Source of the DNA: Acheta domesticus | Taxonomy: Eukaryota; Arthropoda; Insecta; Orthoptera; Gryllidae | Assembly: GCA_031308135.1 (NCBI GenBank) | Contig: JAHLJT010008756.1 | Span: 106,780,415 to 106,844,414, forward strand | Reading direction: 5' to 3' | Length of the DNA: 64,000 bases | Shown: piece by piece, positions 21,500-32,600 of the stretch | How positions within the stretch are numbered: position 1 is the stretch's first letter | How the letters are laid out: every line of letters begins with the position of its first letter | Translations under genes and position numbers: made by a program | Notes under the pieces: generated by a model | What the model saw: only the letters and a program-made list of their open reading frames with translations | The model's database searches: none | What the model was told of the DNA's origin: nothing

Positions 21500-21570
21500 T
21501 GAGATCAGACGCCAATCTACACGTCGGCTTGCGGGGTTTTCCATATCCAAATACCAGTTACACCTCGGAT
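21500..21570 (-). mobile_element. SINE family A, small second fragment
   Basis: GATCAGACGCCAATCTACACG, then TCGGCTTGCGGGGTTTTCC, is the family's GGAAAACCCCGCtAGCCGACGTG block in reverse. It lies after the previous fragment rather than before it, so the two are separate or rearranged copies. Confidence 0.55.
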
Positions 21571-21654
21571 ATTAGGACATGTGCCTTTTTATTTCCTTTA
21601 CGAGGCTATGGAGAATAATTGCAGATGTTTACTAATCATGAAAAACTATATCAA

Positions 21655-22345
21655 ACAGAAGCATCTAATAGTGTCTAAAATGACCTAAAGGGGCGGTTAA
21701 TGCCTATTAATAGTTTTTGTCTAACACTGCCTAAAATTCGTAATTTTGAAGAATTATCATATTATAATTACTCATTTTTTATAATTTGTTATAGCGAAAA
21801 CGCAAATACTGCCTCGAACTTCCCGAAACTCGAATATTCTCTGATCGAATAAGCAATCGACCACGCACCAAAATCACATTTATCACAACGAACATAGCTC
21901 TGCAAGTCAATATAAAGAGGATGTTTCATGCTCGTCTCCAATCACTATGCACGTCTTAGGCAATTACACCCATTCCCAGTGCAACTGTGCTGTTGACGCG
22001 TTGAGGGATGTCGCCGCAGCGGGACGCGTCTACGCAATCCACGGGAGGAAAGTCACAGGTCAGAGAAAAGCCTACTGTTGGAAAGGCGAAGCATGCAAAA
22101 TAGGGCCCAAGTCTTGAACCTCTGGAAAGGAAAGGCATCATTTCGAGTTTTCTTCTCTGGGTATCTGTGGTTCGGTTCTGTGTTGTATCAGTTGCATTGC
22201 CTAATGAGAAGAGGAACAATGTCGTAACCTATTTTAAGTTCCTAAAACGTCATTTTTCATCCCCAATTATCCCTATTTTCAGAAATTTGTTACCTTTTTT
22301 AGGTGCCTAAATCATCACTTTTTTGTGCCTAAAATTCCCAGGTCT
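21655..22345. repeat. Dispersed repeat C, further copies
   Basis: Two stretches, 21655-21800 and 21945-22345, share the TGCCTAAAATTC / AGGTGCCTAAATCATCAC phrasing. The second also has the AAAGCCTACTGTTGGAAAGGC block seen near 16370. It ends where a reverse SINE A copy begins (22352). No coding sequence is preserved. Confidence 0.45.
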
Positions 22346-22351
22346 ATTCAT

Positions 22352-22640
22352 CAGCAGGGCACCGCCCCAGCCGGGACAGGCTCTAAGCACCCGAATGTTC
22401 CCCGACATGTGTGATATTGCAGAGCATACGAGCATGTATAAGTAGGAGGTCTAGGATAGAACAAGGAAAAGGAAGGAAAGATCGCGCGCGGTCCGTGGGC
22501 AGTGAGACTGCTCTGGCATTCACCTGGTGTTGATCGGAGAAAACACGGAAAACTATCGATCAGAAGAGCCGGCCGCTAGAATCCTCTTTCGGTCGACGGG
22601 CTAATCCCACCTAGCTGACAAGCTAGTGTCGAAATGCCTA
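22352..22640 (-). mobile_element. SINE family A copy
   Basis: From right to left (element 5' to 3') it carries TTTCGACACTAGCTTGTCAG, the GCCGGCTCTTCTGATCG block, the CCGATCAACACCAGGTG block, CGGACCGCGCGCGATC, the pyrimidine-rich tract, and the ACATGTCGGGG...GCTTAGAGC and GGGGCGGTGCCCTGC blocks. The 3' third is missing and the head is not recognisable. Confidence 0.8.
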
Positions 22641-22679
22641 ACTCTGCAAGCCTTAGAACGTAGAACAATTTGCACATCT

Positions 22680-22935
22680 CTGACCGAGAGCCAGGGGCGT
22701 GGCCGGGGGAGGGCGGGGCCGCACGAGGCGGTCGCTGCGTTACAAGGGCGACAAACGCCGCCGAAACTTTACGGCTGCCTCGTAAATGGGCGGCGCGCGC
22801 TCAGAAGCTCCACGCGTCGTAAAGCGGCGCTTTTACTCCGCCACGTTGCCGCCCGCGCCACCCGCGCCGCCCGCGCCGCCCCGCCCCGCCCCGCCCCGCC
22901 ACGCCCACGCGACACACTACCCCTCACCTGACGGC
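22680..22935. other. GC/CpG island with GC-box array
   Basis: GC-rich DNA with GGGGGAGGGCGGGGCC at about 22704 and a run of CCCCGC units at about 22875-22905 (GC-box/Sp-like). It lies between a reverse SINE A copy and a SINE F copy. Proline- and arginine-rich open frames are compositional. Confidence 0.5.
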
Positions 22936-22945
22936 CCACCGATGT

Positions 22946-23330
22946 GCACTTGGTGGTGTAACGGTTAGCGTATCTGTTATACCCGGATCCAAACCCGATC
23001 GAGGCCGAGGGCGAAAAAATCCTATGCCTACCTACGGTGGGCCGTGTAGCGGGCCGTCCCTTCTTGTAGATTTACTGCTTGAAAAAATACTCAACCCTAA
23101 AAGAAGCCTCTGAGCTACATTCGAATCGTCTGTTTCGCGCTGTCTCAGTGATAACTTCTTTTTCGGCGAGATGTCGAAAGCAGTGACTGGTCAGGCGGAA
23201 GGGGAAACCTGAGCATCGCCACATAGAATCAGGTTTCATTGACTGATTTAGCACGCAGAGACACCAAAGGAAGTGGTGACTCAGAGTAAACCAATCAAAC
23301 GAGTCTGTTGAATAACTCGAAAAGATCACT
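22946..23330 (+). mobile_element. SINE family F copy with tRNA-like head
   Basis: The head reads TTGGTGGTGTAACGGTTAGCG (A-box region) and GGATCCAAACCCGATCGAGG (degenerate B-box). The body shares GAAAAAATCCT, TAGATTTACT, AAGCCTCTGAGCTA, GGCGAGATG and a TCGCCACATAGAATCAGG block with the reverse copy at 57835-58177. It ends where a SINE A head begins. No 3' tail is visible because of the junction. Confidence 0.8.
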
Positions 23331-23800
23331 GGGGGTAGTAGCTCAGTGGCAACAAAATTGTTTCATATAATTTATAGGGAAAACCAAGAGTTCGAGTCCT
23401 GACTTTGGTGGATATTCCTCACAAGCTAGGTCAAATTCAACCACTGCAACCACAGCAGCTCAGATCGATAATTTTTCGACGTTCCTTAGACCAACGCCAG
23501 GCGAATGCCAGAGCAGCACCCTAACAAACAGGACAACGGACCGCGCGCAAACTTTCCTTCTTTATACTTTCCCTCTGTGTCAGGGGAGAGGTAGAGACCC
23601 TTCCTACAAGCACAACACTAACGCACATGTCGGGAGGTCATCAGGAATTTAGTGATGTCCCACTGACTGGGCCGATGATCAGCTGGAGCAGATACCTGTG
23701 GAGGAAAAATCTAAATACTAGTGTGTAAGTCGGTGCTGGATCTCTCGCTCCAACAGGGCAGGAGCACCGCCAGCTCCCGGCTTTAACATGCACTCTCAGC
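23331..23800 (+). mobile_element. SINE family A copy, near full length with head
   Basis: The tRNA-like head carries TAGTAGCTCAGTGGCAAC (A-box) and AGAGTTCGAGTCCTG (B-box), about 55 bp apart. The body follows in normal order: AGGTCAAATTCAACCACTG, CCAGGCGAATGCCAGAGCAG, CACCCTAACAAACAGG, the pyrimidine-rich tract, ACATGTCGGGAGG, and GTGCTGGATCTCTC. The 3' part is more diverged and the end is not sharp. The head supports a Pol III origin for the family. Confidence 0.85.
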
Positions 23801-25455
23801 ACTAATAACCAGAGAAGCTGACGTCACCGGAAACAAATGCCCGTTGTCAAGTCTTTGAACACCATTCAAATGTATCAGATGAATAACTCAAACACATCTC
23901 TCATTTATGGTCCTCCTCACATGCTATCTCAGATTACGAGGGGGTGAGCGAAATCGCAGATCAGGATGCACAAGAGAGGGTGAGGGAAGGGAACATGTAG
24001 CGATCATCTCGCGAGGCAACGAAATCCCTGGAGAACAACTTGATAAATTAGTAGTATTGCAGTGCACTATTCTCTCCCTAACTCTGCAACTCTTGACGAA
24101 TTTTAATCTTACATCCAGTTTTCTAAATCATAAGGAATGAGAGTAATGGTATTAACACATGGAGCGGCGGAAGGAAGAGAATGGGAAGTTATTACTTACG
24201 CAATCGCTCTTCAATTAATAAGAGGAATCCACTAAAATGACCAATCGCAGCACTCGACCTCTAGAATATTGTAATTCAGCAAGTGGACACCTCCAGTTCT
24301 AGGTACTAAAATTCGACACCGTCTAAACTCAAACTGGTAACCTCGTTAATCTATTTATCCTGTAATTAGGCCTACTTATTAATTCACAAACATTAATCAT
24401 TCCTCATTTCATATCCAAGATAGTGAAATAAATAATACTCGCAAATAACCTCACTACTCATCACTACTCATTCACATGGTCACTTATCATTAGTTTCATT
24501 TAGGTTTGTAAATCTTTCTCAAAACGTGATTTCTTTCTTGAGAAAAGGAGCTCTTCACTTACAATCAGTCCACAATCTCGGATATTTCCCTGATTCCTCT
24601 GATTATTTTTTCTTCAATCCTGCATTTATTCCCGAATTCCCAGTCTCTTGCATTCGTACCTGTATTCTCAGCACACGTTTGATATACGTGCATCAGACGT
24701 ATGTGGCAACGTGTCAATTTCCTGTCCATCACGAAACATCACGTGATGACTCACGTGACATCTGACATAACTGTTGACGTCTTCAAGCATTATGTCGTGT
24801 CGCTGTCAGTCACTGTAGATTCCTGCCTTTTATTACAACCAAAAGATTTCTACACACTCAAGACAATATGGTAAGATGTAGAAAGAAAGATCTCTATTCT
24901 AGTTTACGCGTCTATAAAACTGACTAAAATATATTGATGTAAATTCTGAGGCATATCCTTATATGTGTTAATTTCTTGAGACTTCACACGTAGATGGGAA
25001 AAATATTTAGAATGAAAAGTGCTTTCGAGGTTGTCGTTAGGAATTCCACATATTTGCATTGATGCATTGAGATATGCTTTTTCCTATCCGAAGGGTTGAT
25101 AAAACGTTCAAATCTAATTGTGTATACAATGAGAGTTTTAAAAACGTATGTACTTTATGGAATGTTGCACATCTCCGAATCATGAAAGCGCAAGCTTCCG
25201 CACCTGGAGTCAGTATCTGCTTGACTGTTTGTGAGACGCCGCGTCCTAGGTATAGGTGCCAACGTTTTGTCTGTCATGCTGCAAATTTCCTCAGAGCAGA
25301 ATGTAGCATTTTAACCTTAAGCCGATGTTCTGATAGAGGTTTTTCTGGGTATACCCAATTAGGCTAAGGCTGGGATGGTTTCTTGGATTGCATCCCAGAC
25401 AAATGTAAAATATACCCTCTTTTTTATGTTTTCGCCCTTACGAAATAACTTCGTA
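23801..25455. other. Unannotated stretch
   Basis: AT-rich, no gene recognised. The 97-codon plus-strand frame at 25074-25367 shows no recognisable motif. Confidence 0.5.
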
Positions 25456-25458
25456 AGA

Positions 25459-25800
25459 AGAGAAAGTTATGTAATCGTGCACCAGAAAACGGCGAATTCT
25501 CGGCAGAAAACCTCTCATTGCCGGGCCGTGGTTACGAAAAAGTGGATAAATCCAATTGCCAAATATAGTAAAAAACTCCTCCAACACGTGGTGTAGCCCG
25601 AATCCACGTTTATGTGATACTGAAAAAACGATTGGCGGGAAAACGTCTGTCTGCCCATCTGTGGTCAACGATAGCGCCTTAACCGTTCAGACGATTTTCT
25701 CCAAAATTGATATTCTTTGATCGATCTGAACGAACTCGAGGCTTTGAGGTTTCAAACGGATATTTGGATCTTTTTAGGGTATTTTACGGTCATTTACATG
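25459..25800 (+). repeat. Dispersed repeat B copy
   Basis: Diagnostic blocks in order: TGTAATCGTGCACCAGAAAA, TACGAAAAAGTGGATAAATC, ACGTGGTGTAGCCCGAATCC, ACGTCTGTCTGCCCATCTG, GTTCAGACGATTTTCTCCAA and AACTCGAGGC. The same blocks occur in reverse at 33553-34065 and 50345-50805. The nature of the repeat is unknown; no long open frame is conserved among copies. Confidence 0.8.
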
Positions 25801-26353
25801 AACTTATTTGAAGATCCGTCTTTGAGGGACAGGTCTTTAAGAAACAAGAAAAGCTCTAAGCACACCGAAGGCCATGATATGAGTAGTGTAATAGTCATCC
25901 ATCAAGTAAAAAGATGTAGGTTGTGTAGATCTCAGCAAGATCAGAGTGTCATACGGAGCTGGGAAATGAGAAAAAGAGAAAGCATTTAAATTCTAGACTA
26001 AGATCGAATACGAGAGAGAATCTTCAAAATATAATTTTCTGAAACACGTTCAGAAAATATGTCATTCATTACAAAAGAAGAAAACCAATACTGAAGAAAT
26101 TGATGTCTTTTCTTTTGTGGAATTATATGTTTAAAATATTAGACATATTTAGTGGTAATATTCTTCATATTAAAGATTGAGAAGTCGCTTAGATGTAAAG
26201 TATAGTAGATACAATTTTATATACTTCCAATATTATTAGTTGACATAAAAAGGTTTTTTCGTATTAGACTCCCATCACAGTGGACATTATGTCAGTCCAA
26301 TTAATTGATTTTTCCACTAAAGACTTCATGTAATTAAAAAATAATTTAAATTA
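25801..26353. other. Unannotated stretch
   Basis: AT-rich, no gene or repeat family recognised. Confidence 0.5.
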
Positions 26354-26794
26354 CAGTACAACGTCTCTTAACCGAAACCATTTTAACTGAAAAATCGTTT
26401 AACCGAAACGAAAAAAAGAGAGAAACGGAATCAACGCGAAATAATAGTGAAGCAGACGTCGAGGACGGGGATGTAGAAGAGTGCAGTCGTGAAACCACTG
26501 ACGAGGAGGTGCAGTACAATGTTTATTAGGCTTGTGTTTTGCTTTAGGATATTAAACTTTTTGTGGTATGCTATTAACTTTACAGTCAGTACATTCTTTA
26601 TTTTTTAGATTGTCCTGAGGTTCATGGAAAGATCGGAAGAAGCTAGGCCTATTGACGTTTTGTAGATGAAGCAATAGTGAGAAATAGTTACTAGAGAGAT
26701 GTGTAAGGAGAAACAGAAGGTTAAAAGATATTTTCCCGAACTTTTGCAATTGTAAAAACAGTAGTACATATACACATATATGTGTGTATATGTT

Positions 26795-26838
<44 letters not shown>

Positions 26839-26981
26839 AATAAAATTACCATTATATAGACCGAAAATGTAATTTTTATTTAACTTTCAGATTTAAAATT
26901 TGGCACTCTCTTCGTAACAGAAATGTTGGTTATCCGATAAGACCCCTGTCCACTTTATTTCGGTTAACAAAGGGTCCACTG
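26354..26981. mobile_element. pogo/Tigger-like DNA transposon remnant
   Basis: The left end CAGTACAACGTCTCTTAACC, then GAAACC, and the right end read inward as CAGTGGACCCTTTGTTAACC, then GAAATA, are the related CAGT...TTAACCGAAA terminal repeats typical of pogo/Tigger elements. TA precedes the left end; the right flank is TT, so the target duplication is imperfect. A short acidic frame (EADVEDGDVEEC...TDEEV, about 26447-26520) resembles the acidic C-terminal part of Tigger transposases. The rest of the gene is deleted. A (TA)n run has expanded inside. Confidence 0.65.
26797..26836. repeat. (TA)n microsatellite
   Basis: About 20 TA units, flanked by TGTTCT and AGAATAA, inside the Tigger-like remnant. 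Confidence 0.95.
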
Positions 26982-29671
26982 TTTATAGGATATGTGATCT
27001 TGTAAAAATAATAATATTTAAAGAACATCGTTCTCAACGTTCCGTAGAATGGACAGTGTATTTTAACTTAAGATGCTGTTATTACTGCCTCTTATATATT
27101 TTGTACATACTAGGTTACCTACATTCCGAAAACGAATGCCTGCTGCAGTCTATCGCACGCTCCTTGCCGTCACCTCCACCATCGTTACCATCAAAGTCAT
27201 CATCTTCCCCAACCGCCGCCAGCCTCTCCGACGGCCTCTTTTACGAGCTTTGCCACAAAGCGCGCTTATAAATAAACCATCGCCAGACAATGAGGCGACC
27301 TACAGGAGTAATACGGCGAAACAAAAGTCTAATTTCATACGGCAACAATTTACATGCATAACGCTGCCCCGACGGCCGGCAAGAAGCGCAAGGAGGGAGA
27401 GGGCGAGCGCAACAATGAGCACGCAGAGTAGCGGAGTGGGCGGAAACATATAAACGCGTGACGCAAAATGGTGGACGTAATGAAATAAGTGTAGATGTAA
27501 GCTCCCTAGACCGGAGGCAATGAAGTCTTGGTTGCCCGGAAGATACATAGCACTAGGCAACTATAAGATGAAATGAAATAATTGCAGATGTAGGTCACCG
27601 CAAAACCAATATAAGATGAAACATCATCATTATCTTTGCTTGACAAGATGATTGAAACCAGTGATATAAAAAGTGTATGATCCAGTGAAATCAAACAAGT
27701 AACTTAGGTTTCCTGACAGTTGCACTGTAAAACCCATGATGTATCCGAAAAGTACTAATTTGCATTTTTGTATTCACTGACTATGTCAAGATCTATATGA
27801 CGTCCAGGTCTTAACTTCGTAAAGAGAGAATTGTCAACCTCTCAAGCAAAACGCAATATTTGCAGCAAGATAATAGAATGGAAAAAATCGAGAAGATATA
27901 TGAGAAATATAAAAAGCATTAACACCCGAAAATTTTCGAATTTTTATTACTTATTATTAACTTCTCTCTAATAACTAATATTTTGTAGCGTAGTTTTTCT
28001 AACTGGTATTACAATATATAGTATAAAAATATTTCTGTGTGTTCGGATATAGTTTCTTTCCATTGTGCTTTGAAGTCGAGGCCTACGTACACTCCCCGAG
28101 GTCTGAAGAACACTCTAATGCTCTCCCTCTACTCTTGGTCGGCTGCGTATTTGAGGGAGGGCCTGACAAGCATCGTCGTTCAATTTTTAAACAGGTCTCA
28201 GACATCATGGACATACGCGTGGTCGAGGTCGCGGGACCTCAGTTAACGAAACTGAATTTCGAAGAGTCTCGTTAAAAATGCTTTCTACAGCATGTGTGGA
28301 GAAGATTTGAACAATGTGAATCTCTTTGTTGTGGTCAAACATTCCAGGGAAGATAAAATATTATAAGGTCCCGCCAGGGGATCTAATAAAGGGGAATAAT
28401 GTCCATCGTTACGTGTAACTCACGTAGTACGAAAAAAGGTGGCGAAGTCCAAATGTTAGACTGCTAATGAGCTTCTGTTGCTCTTTTAAAAACGAAGTGA
28501 TATCTTACATTCATTTTTGACAAGTGCGATCTTGACATAAGAGGTGCGTACGGATATTGATTTCTGTCGGCATTATTACTCCTTGACCAATTACTCTGTG
28601 TTCTCTAGTTTTTATGGTCCAGTTGACTTTGATTTGTAATTCTCCTGTTTGAATTGACGTCATGTTTGCTAAGTAATACTAAAATGAACTTTTTATGTTT
28701 TATTAATTTATCTGTTCTGTTCATAATTTTATAAAATATTTCAGAATAGAATTTCATGAATATCAGTCTACCGATTAAATTTATTTTTATTGCAATAGTA
28801 CTGGGACAATTATTTCACATGCACTTTACACGAAAGAGAAAAAAATAATAAGCTGAAGCTTACACATGCCCCTTTGTTCTATTAGAGAGAAAGACACGCC
28901 TGGAGTAACTAAACCGAGCATCCTACACTGTATCCACTTTTTGATTAAACACAATACTCACCTCTATCTCTAACGTACTGTCTTTTACTGAAGTTGGGTC
29001 GGCACTTGTCGCGTTGTTAGTACCCATATTTCAATTACAGTCTGGAATATCTTTGAAACATGTTAGTATGTTGCTTACTATCTACAGAATAAATTCTTGG
29101 TCGTGGTTTCATAAACCATTTTTAGAGTAGTAAGTGAAAATTAAATACAACGTGAAGATTTCCAAAGTGTCATTTTATAATGTATTTATACATAATGAGG
29201 TGTAAAATCAAAGAAACGGATTGGTCTCATCATTTTAATAGAAATGGAAACATAGAGAAAGCCTCAGAATAACTGATCTCACACATATGGACATGTACGC
29301 GAGGGGGCAAAGATGATCATTTTGTCAATGTGGAGGAAAATTGCATGTAACGAATTTAGGCATGTAATACTTGCTCCATCATGTGTACTCATCGTGCACT
29401 TGTGTTTGACAGGTATATAAATCTCTTTGACTGCGTCAAAACGTAGAGATTAGTTACAGCAGCAAACCATAGTGCACTTAAGTTGCTTCCCAACGATGGG
29501 CAAACATTACATGAGTAACTTCGTTATATAGAATTTTCCACCTCTTGCTCATTGGCGACCAATGATCATCTTCGACCCTCAGAATTACCTGGAAGTCTGA
29601 AACACGTGCGACCGGTTGAGGTGCCTCAGGGCATCGACGGCTGACACTGCAGTCTCTGACCGGGAGGACCC
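26982..29671. other. Unannotated stretch
   Basis: No gene recognised. Open frames at 27073-27453 (plus) and 28037-28275 (plus, two registers) lie in less AT-rich patches and show no domain. There are no repeat family members that I can identify. Confidence 0.45.
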
Positions 29672-30160
29672 ACTCTATGAGTCCAGACGGAGATAGGATT
29701 TTCGACACCAGCTACACAGGTAAGTCGAATTCAGCCGCTGTCTGGAGGACAATTCTAGCGACCGCCGGCTGCTCTGATCGGTAGTGTTAGGTGATTTTCC
29801 GATCAACTTCAGACGAATGCTGAAGCAGTACCCTAACAAACTGGGTCACGGACCGCGCGAGACCTTACCTTTCTCTTCCTGCTTCTATTGTCATCTCTTA
29901 CTTACACCCCCCTCTTACATGCAAAACACTACCACACGTGTTCGGAATCCAGTCGGGAGCTTAGAGTTTGCCCCAGTTGTGGCGGTGCCCCGCTGGTGGG
30001 AGATTCCTGGGTAAGAAAAAACCACAAACCGATGTGTAGATCGGCGCCAGATGCTGCCTTCCAGCAGAGAAAAATCCCGCCACCCGTGATAATGTGTATA
30101 ATACACTTACGGGCTCATAGCAGTTGACTGTCCCGGACACATGAAATAATCAATCACTCA
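29672..30160 (+). mobile_element. SINE family A copy, nearly complete body
   Basis: It begins in the last part of the head (GAGTCCAGACGGAGATAGG) and runs through GTCGAATTCAGCCGCTGTC, GCCGGCTGCTCTGATCGG, ACCCTAACAAACTGGG, CGGACCGCGCGAGACC, the pyrimidine-rich tract, AGTCGGGAGCTTAGAG, GGCGGTGCCCCGCTGGTGGG and GATCGGCGCCAGATGC. It ends in CTTACGGGCTCATAGCAG and GTTGACTG, with an AATCAATC tail. It is a good reference copy for the family's 3' half. Confidence 0.9.
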
Positions 30161-30985
30161 TGTACCATGTACGATATTCGTATTTTAAGACATTTTATAT
30201 AAATACACTTAAAAATAATCTCTCGGAGCCACCAGCCCATTCTCATTAACCTTCCTCAGTTCTGCCCTTCTCCGCTGAGCTGCGCTTTCTCCTCTGTTAC
30301 CTCAGGAGCGCGCAGCTGATGATCGCATTTCGCTGCGGTTGCAGCTCTAACTGATCTCCACCCCTCCACGTCAGGCGGCAGCACTGAGCGCCTCGCACGA
30401 TTTCAAAAATAGCATTAGAAAGCGGCGTAAAGTGGGTCGGCGAGAGGGATCTTCCTCGGGAGAGCGACGCGAATTCAAACTGCATGACGCGCTTGAAGAA
30501 ACTCTATCCGTGGAGCAATAAACATATGCGCATGTGCGAAGGCGTCCTAACCAACATACGTTTTGCTCTACGGGAATTTTACCCTAGATTGGATCTTTTG
30601 CTTGTATTATATGAAGTTGAACTGTTAGAGATAGATATCAGACCAGTGTCGAATCCATTAGGGGTCGTGAAGGTTATAAACATTCCTCCTGAAACATTGA
30701 TTAAAAAAATCGGTATTATTTTGAGTGTAAGAACAAGATTAGCAATTCAATTAGTATGAGGAGTTGAAAAAGTAATTAATGAGGCAACGTGACCCTTTTA
30801 ATGTGAACTGGATTCAGCATATTTGCTAAATAATAAATCAGCATCAAAGTCACTTTAAAGTCTATCATTCTCTGTCAATACAGAAGGTGCCAAAAACTGA
30901 GAACTTACTTCGAGTAAATAAAAACTGACTTCACATAAGAACTATGAATTCATGCAAATATAAAATTATAGAATTGATGCTGTTA
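30161..30985. other. Unannotated stretch with an unassigned 91-codon frame
   Basis: The plus-strand ATG frame at 30484-30759 encodes 91 residues of mixed composition, not low complexity, but I recognise no family and see no supporting splice or promoter context. The rest is ordinary AT-rich DNA with a GC-richer patch at 30250-30480. Confidence 0.4.
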
Positions 30986-30989
30986 AAAT

Positions 30990-31200
30990 ATATGCTCCAA
31001 ATGCCCACTATCGACGTCAATACACTACTGATTGTTGAATAATATTTACGAAAGTGTCCTCAGCCATTGCAGCACACACAGTTTTAATTCATTCCCAATG
31101 TGCTTTCACTGTAGCTGGTTTTCTACGATTTTCATAATTTTTAAGACTTCCCCATAAGTGGAAATCCTACGGAGATAGATCTGTAGAATGAGGCGGAAAC
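30990..31200 (-). pseudogene. DDE transposase C-terminal relic (Tc1/mariner superfamily)
   Basis: On the minus strand one frame reads EFPPHSTDLSP, stop, then DFHLWGSLKNYENRRKPATV, a stop, then IKTVCAAMAEDTFVNIIQQS and, after a frameshift, IDVDSGHLEHIF. The (P)DLSPxDFxLWG signature marks the region of the third catalytic acidic residue in Tc1/mariner-type transposases, and the sequence after it follows the usual C-terminal order. In-frame stops make it dead. It is head-to-head with two plus-strand pieces of a similar transposase. Confidence 0.75.
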
Positions 31201-31281
31201 TCCGCAGGACCTCTTCATCCTCTCCAGTGCCATGACAAATTGTCATCAAAGTAGGCACGCACATCTTGGTGTTAATGTGGC

Positions 31282-31394
31282 GGTGCCCTCTCTGACAATC
31301 TTGACAATCTTCAAGGACACTCAATATGATGGTGAAGTCTGATTGAGTTTTTACTGCGTTCTATGGATCTAATGTAAACCTTTCTTTTATGAGG
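31282..31394 (+). pseudogene. DDE transposase relic, plus-strand piece 1
   Basis: The plus-strand frame GALSDNLDNLQGHSI, stop, W, stop, SLIEFLLRSMDLM, stop, TFLL, stop, G aligns by position with the GAPPHY...IEFPSRSPHLTPLVFYLGG piece downstream. It is heavily degraded, and I call it mainly through its parallel with piece 2. Confidence 0.5.
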
Positions 31395-31467
31395 AACAGT
31401 AACTGGCGAAGAGTACCTGAACATGACAGGCACATCCGTCTTACCCGCCTCTCTATGGAAGTGAGGA

Positions 31468-31640
31468 ATTTTAGTTCCAATGGGATGTGCACCGCCACAT
31501 TACCACCCAGATCTACATGAGTACCTTGAAGTCTTTCAGAGCACTGGATGGATAGGACGAAGAGGTCGGATTGAGTTTCCATCGCGTTCTCCACATCTAA
31601 CTCCGTTGGTCTTCTACTTAGGGGGAAGTCGTTTCTCCTT
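31468..31640 (+). pseudogene. DDE transposase relic, plus-strand piece 2
   Basis: The frame reads ILVPMGCAPPHYHPDLHEYL, then EVFQSTGWIGRRGRIEFPSR and SPHLTPLVFYLGGSRFSF. In insect transposases of this type the normal order is a QQDGAPPHY block (second catalytic Asp), then WIGRRGPIEWPPRSPDLTPLDFFLWG (third catalytic Asp). Here the second Asp is Met and the third is Val, so it is inactive. It is cut off abruptly just before a Jockey-like RT fragment begins at about 31652. Confidence 0.75.
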
Positions 31641-31651
31641 CCAAAAAAAAA

Positions 31652-32600
31652 TTAATTAGCAGTTTTCATGGACATCGCTAAAGCATTCGACAGGGTATGG
31701 CGCGAAGGACTAAACTATAAACTCTTATCAATAGGCACCCCTACGTACCACTTCAAAGTAATTAAAAGCTTCCTAATCAATAGAACTTTCTCAGTTGCAA
31801 TAGAAATTCAAAATTCTAACCCCCGACCGATTACAGACGGACTACCTCAAGGATCACCTCTCCCTCTGTTACTTTAAACTTGTATACAGCAGATATGCCT
31901 ACATCAAGATTCACTGACATAGCCCAGTTTGCAGACGACACGGTAATCTACATGTCCTACTCCTCAATTACTTACATAACCAACGAAATTCAATCCCATT
32001 TAAATAAAATAGAAACCTGAGCAATGAAATGGAAAATCAAAATCAACCCCTCTAAATCTACAGCTAAAGCCTTCACTTTCAGACCATATTCTTCCCCACT
32101 CCGTTTAAAATTAACAACATAATCCCTTGGACTCCCTATAACAATGCCGTTAAATACCTTGGCCTCCATATGGACACTACACTGAATTGGAAAATACACA
32201 TAGACACCAAAGTTCAACAAGCTAAAGCAAAATGAATACAATTAAAACCACTCTTAAATCACAGTATGCTCTCTCTAAGTAATAGAGAGAGTATACTGTG
32301 TATCTTGTATAAAACCATCATAAGACGTCTTTTTCTGTACGCTTGTCCAATTTGGACAAATGCAGCTAAATATAACGTCAACAAAATACAGATAATGCAA
32401 AACAAATTCCTAAGAACCATCATTCAAACCCCCCTGATTTCCAATAAGCAATTACACCACGAATTTAACCTTAATCCCATCGCACACCACGTAGCCTTCC
32501 TTGCCAATAACGTCTACTCCAACCTAACCCTCATCGACCAAGATAGACACATTAGCATACGTAAATATAATGAAACCCCAACAAGAATAAAATAGATATC
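31652..32600 (+). pseudogene. Jockey-like LINE reverse transcriptase relic
   Basis: In pieces, the translation gives LAVFMDIAKAFDRVW (RT motif A), ITDGLPQGSPLPLL (motif B, then a stop), FADDTVIYMSYSS (motif C, catalytic FADD at 31928-31939), MKWKIKINPSKST, VKYLGLHMDTTLNWKIHID, and, in the last 110 codons (32266-32595), ILYKTIIRRLFLYACPIWTN followed by AAKYNVNKIQIMQNKFLRTI. This order is that of insect Jockey-clade RTs. There are at least two frameshifts and several stops. The copy is truncated at both ends and has no poly(A) or tail that I can identify. Confidence 0.88.

Noticed and set aside
23331..23410. A genuine tRNA gene
   Set aside because: A- and B-boxes are present, but the stems are not preserved and the sequence continues into the SINE A body.
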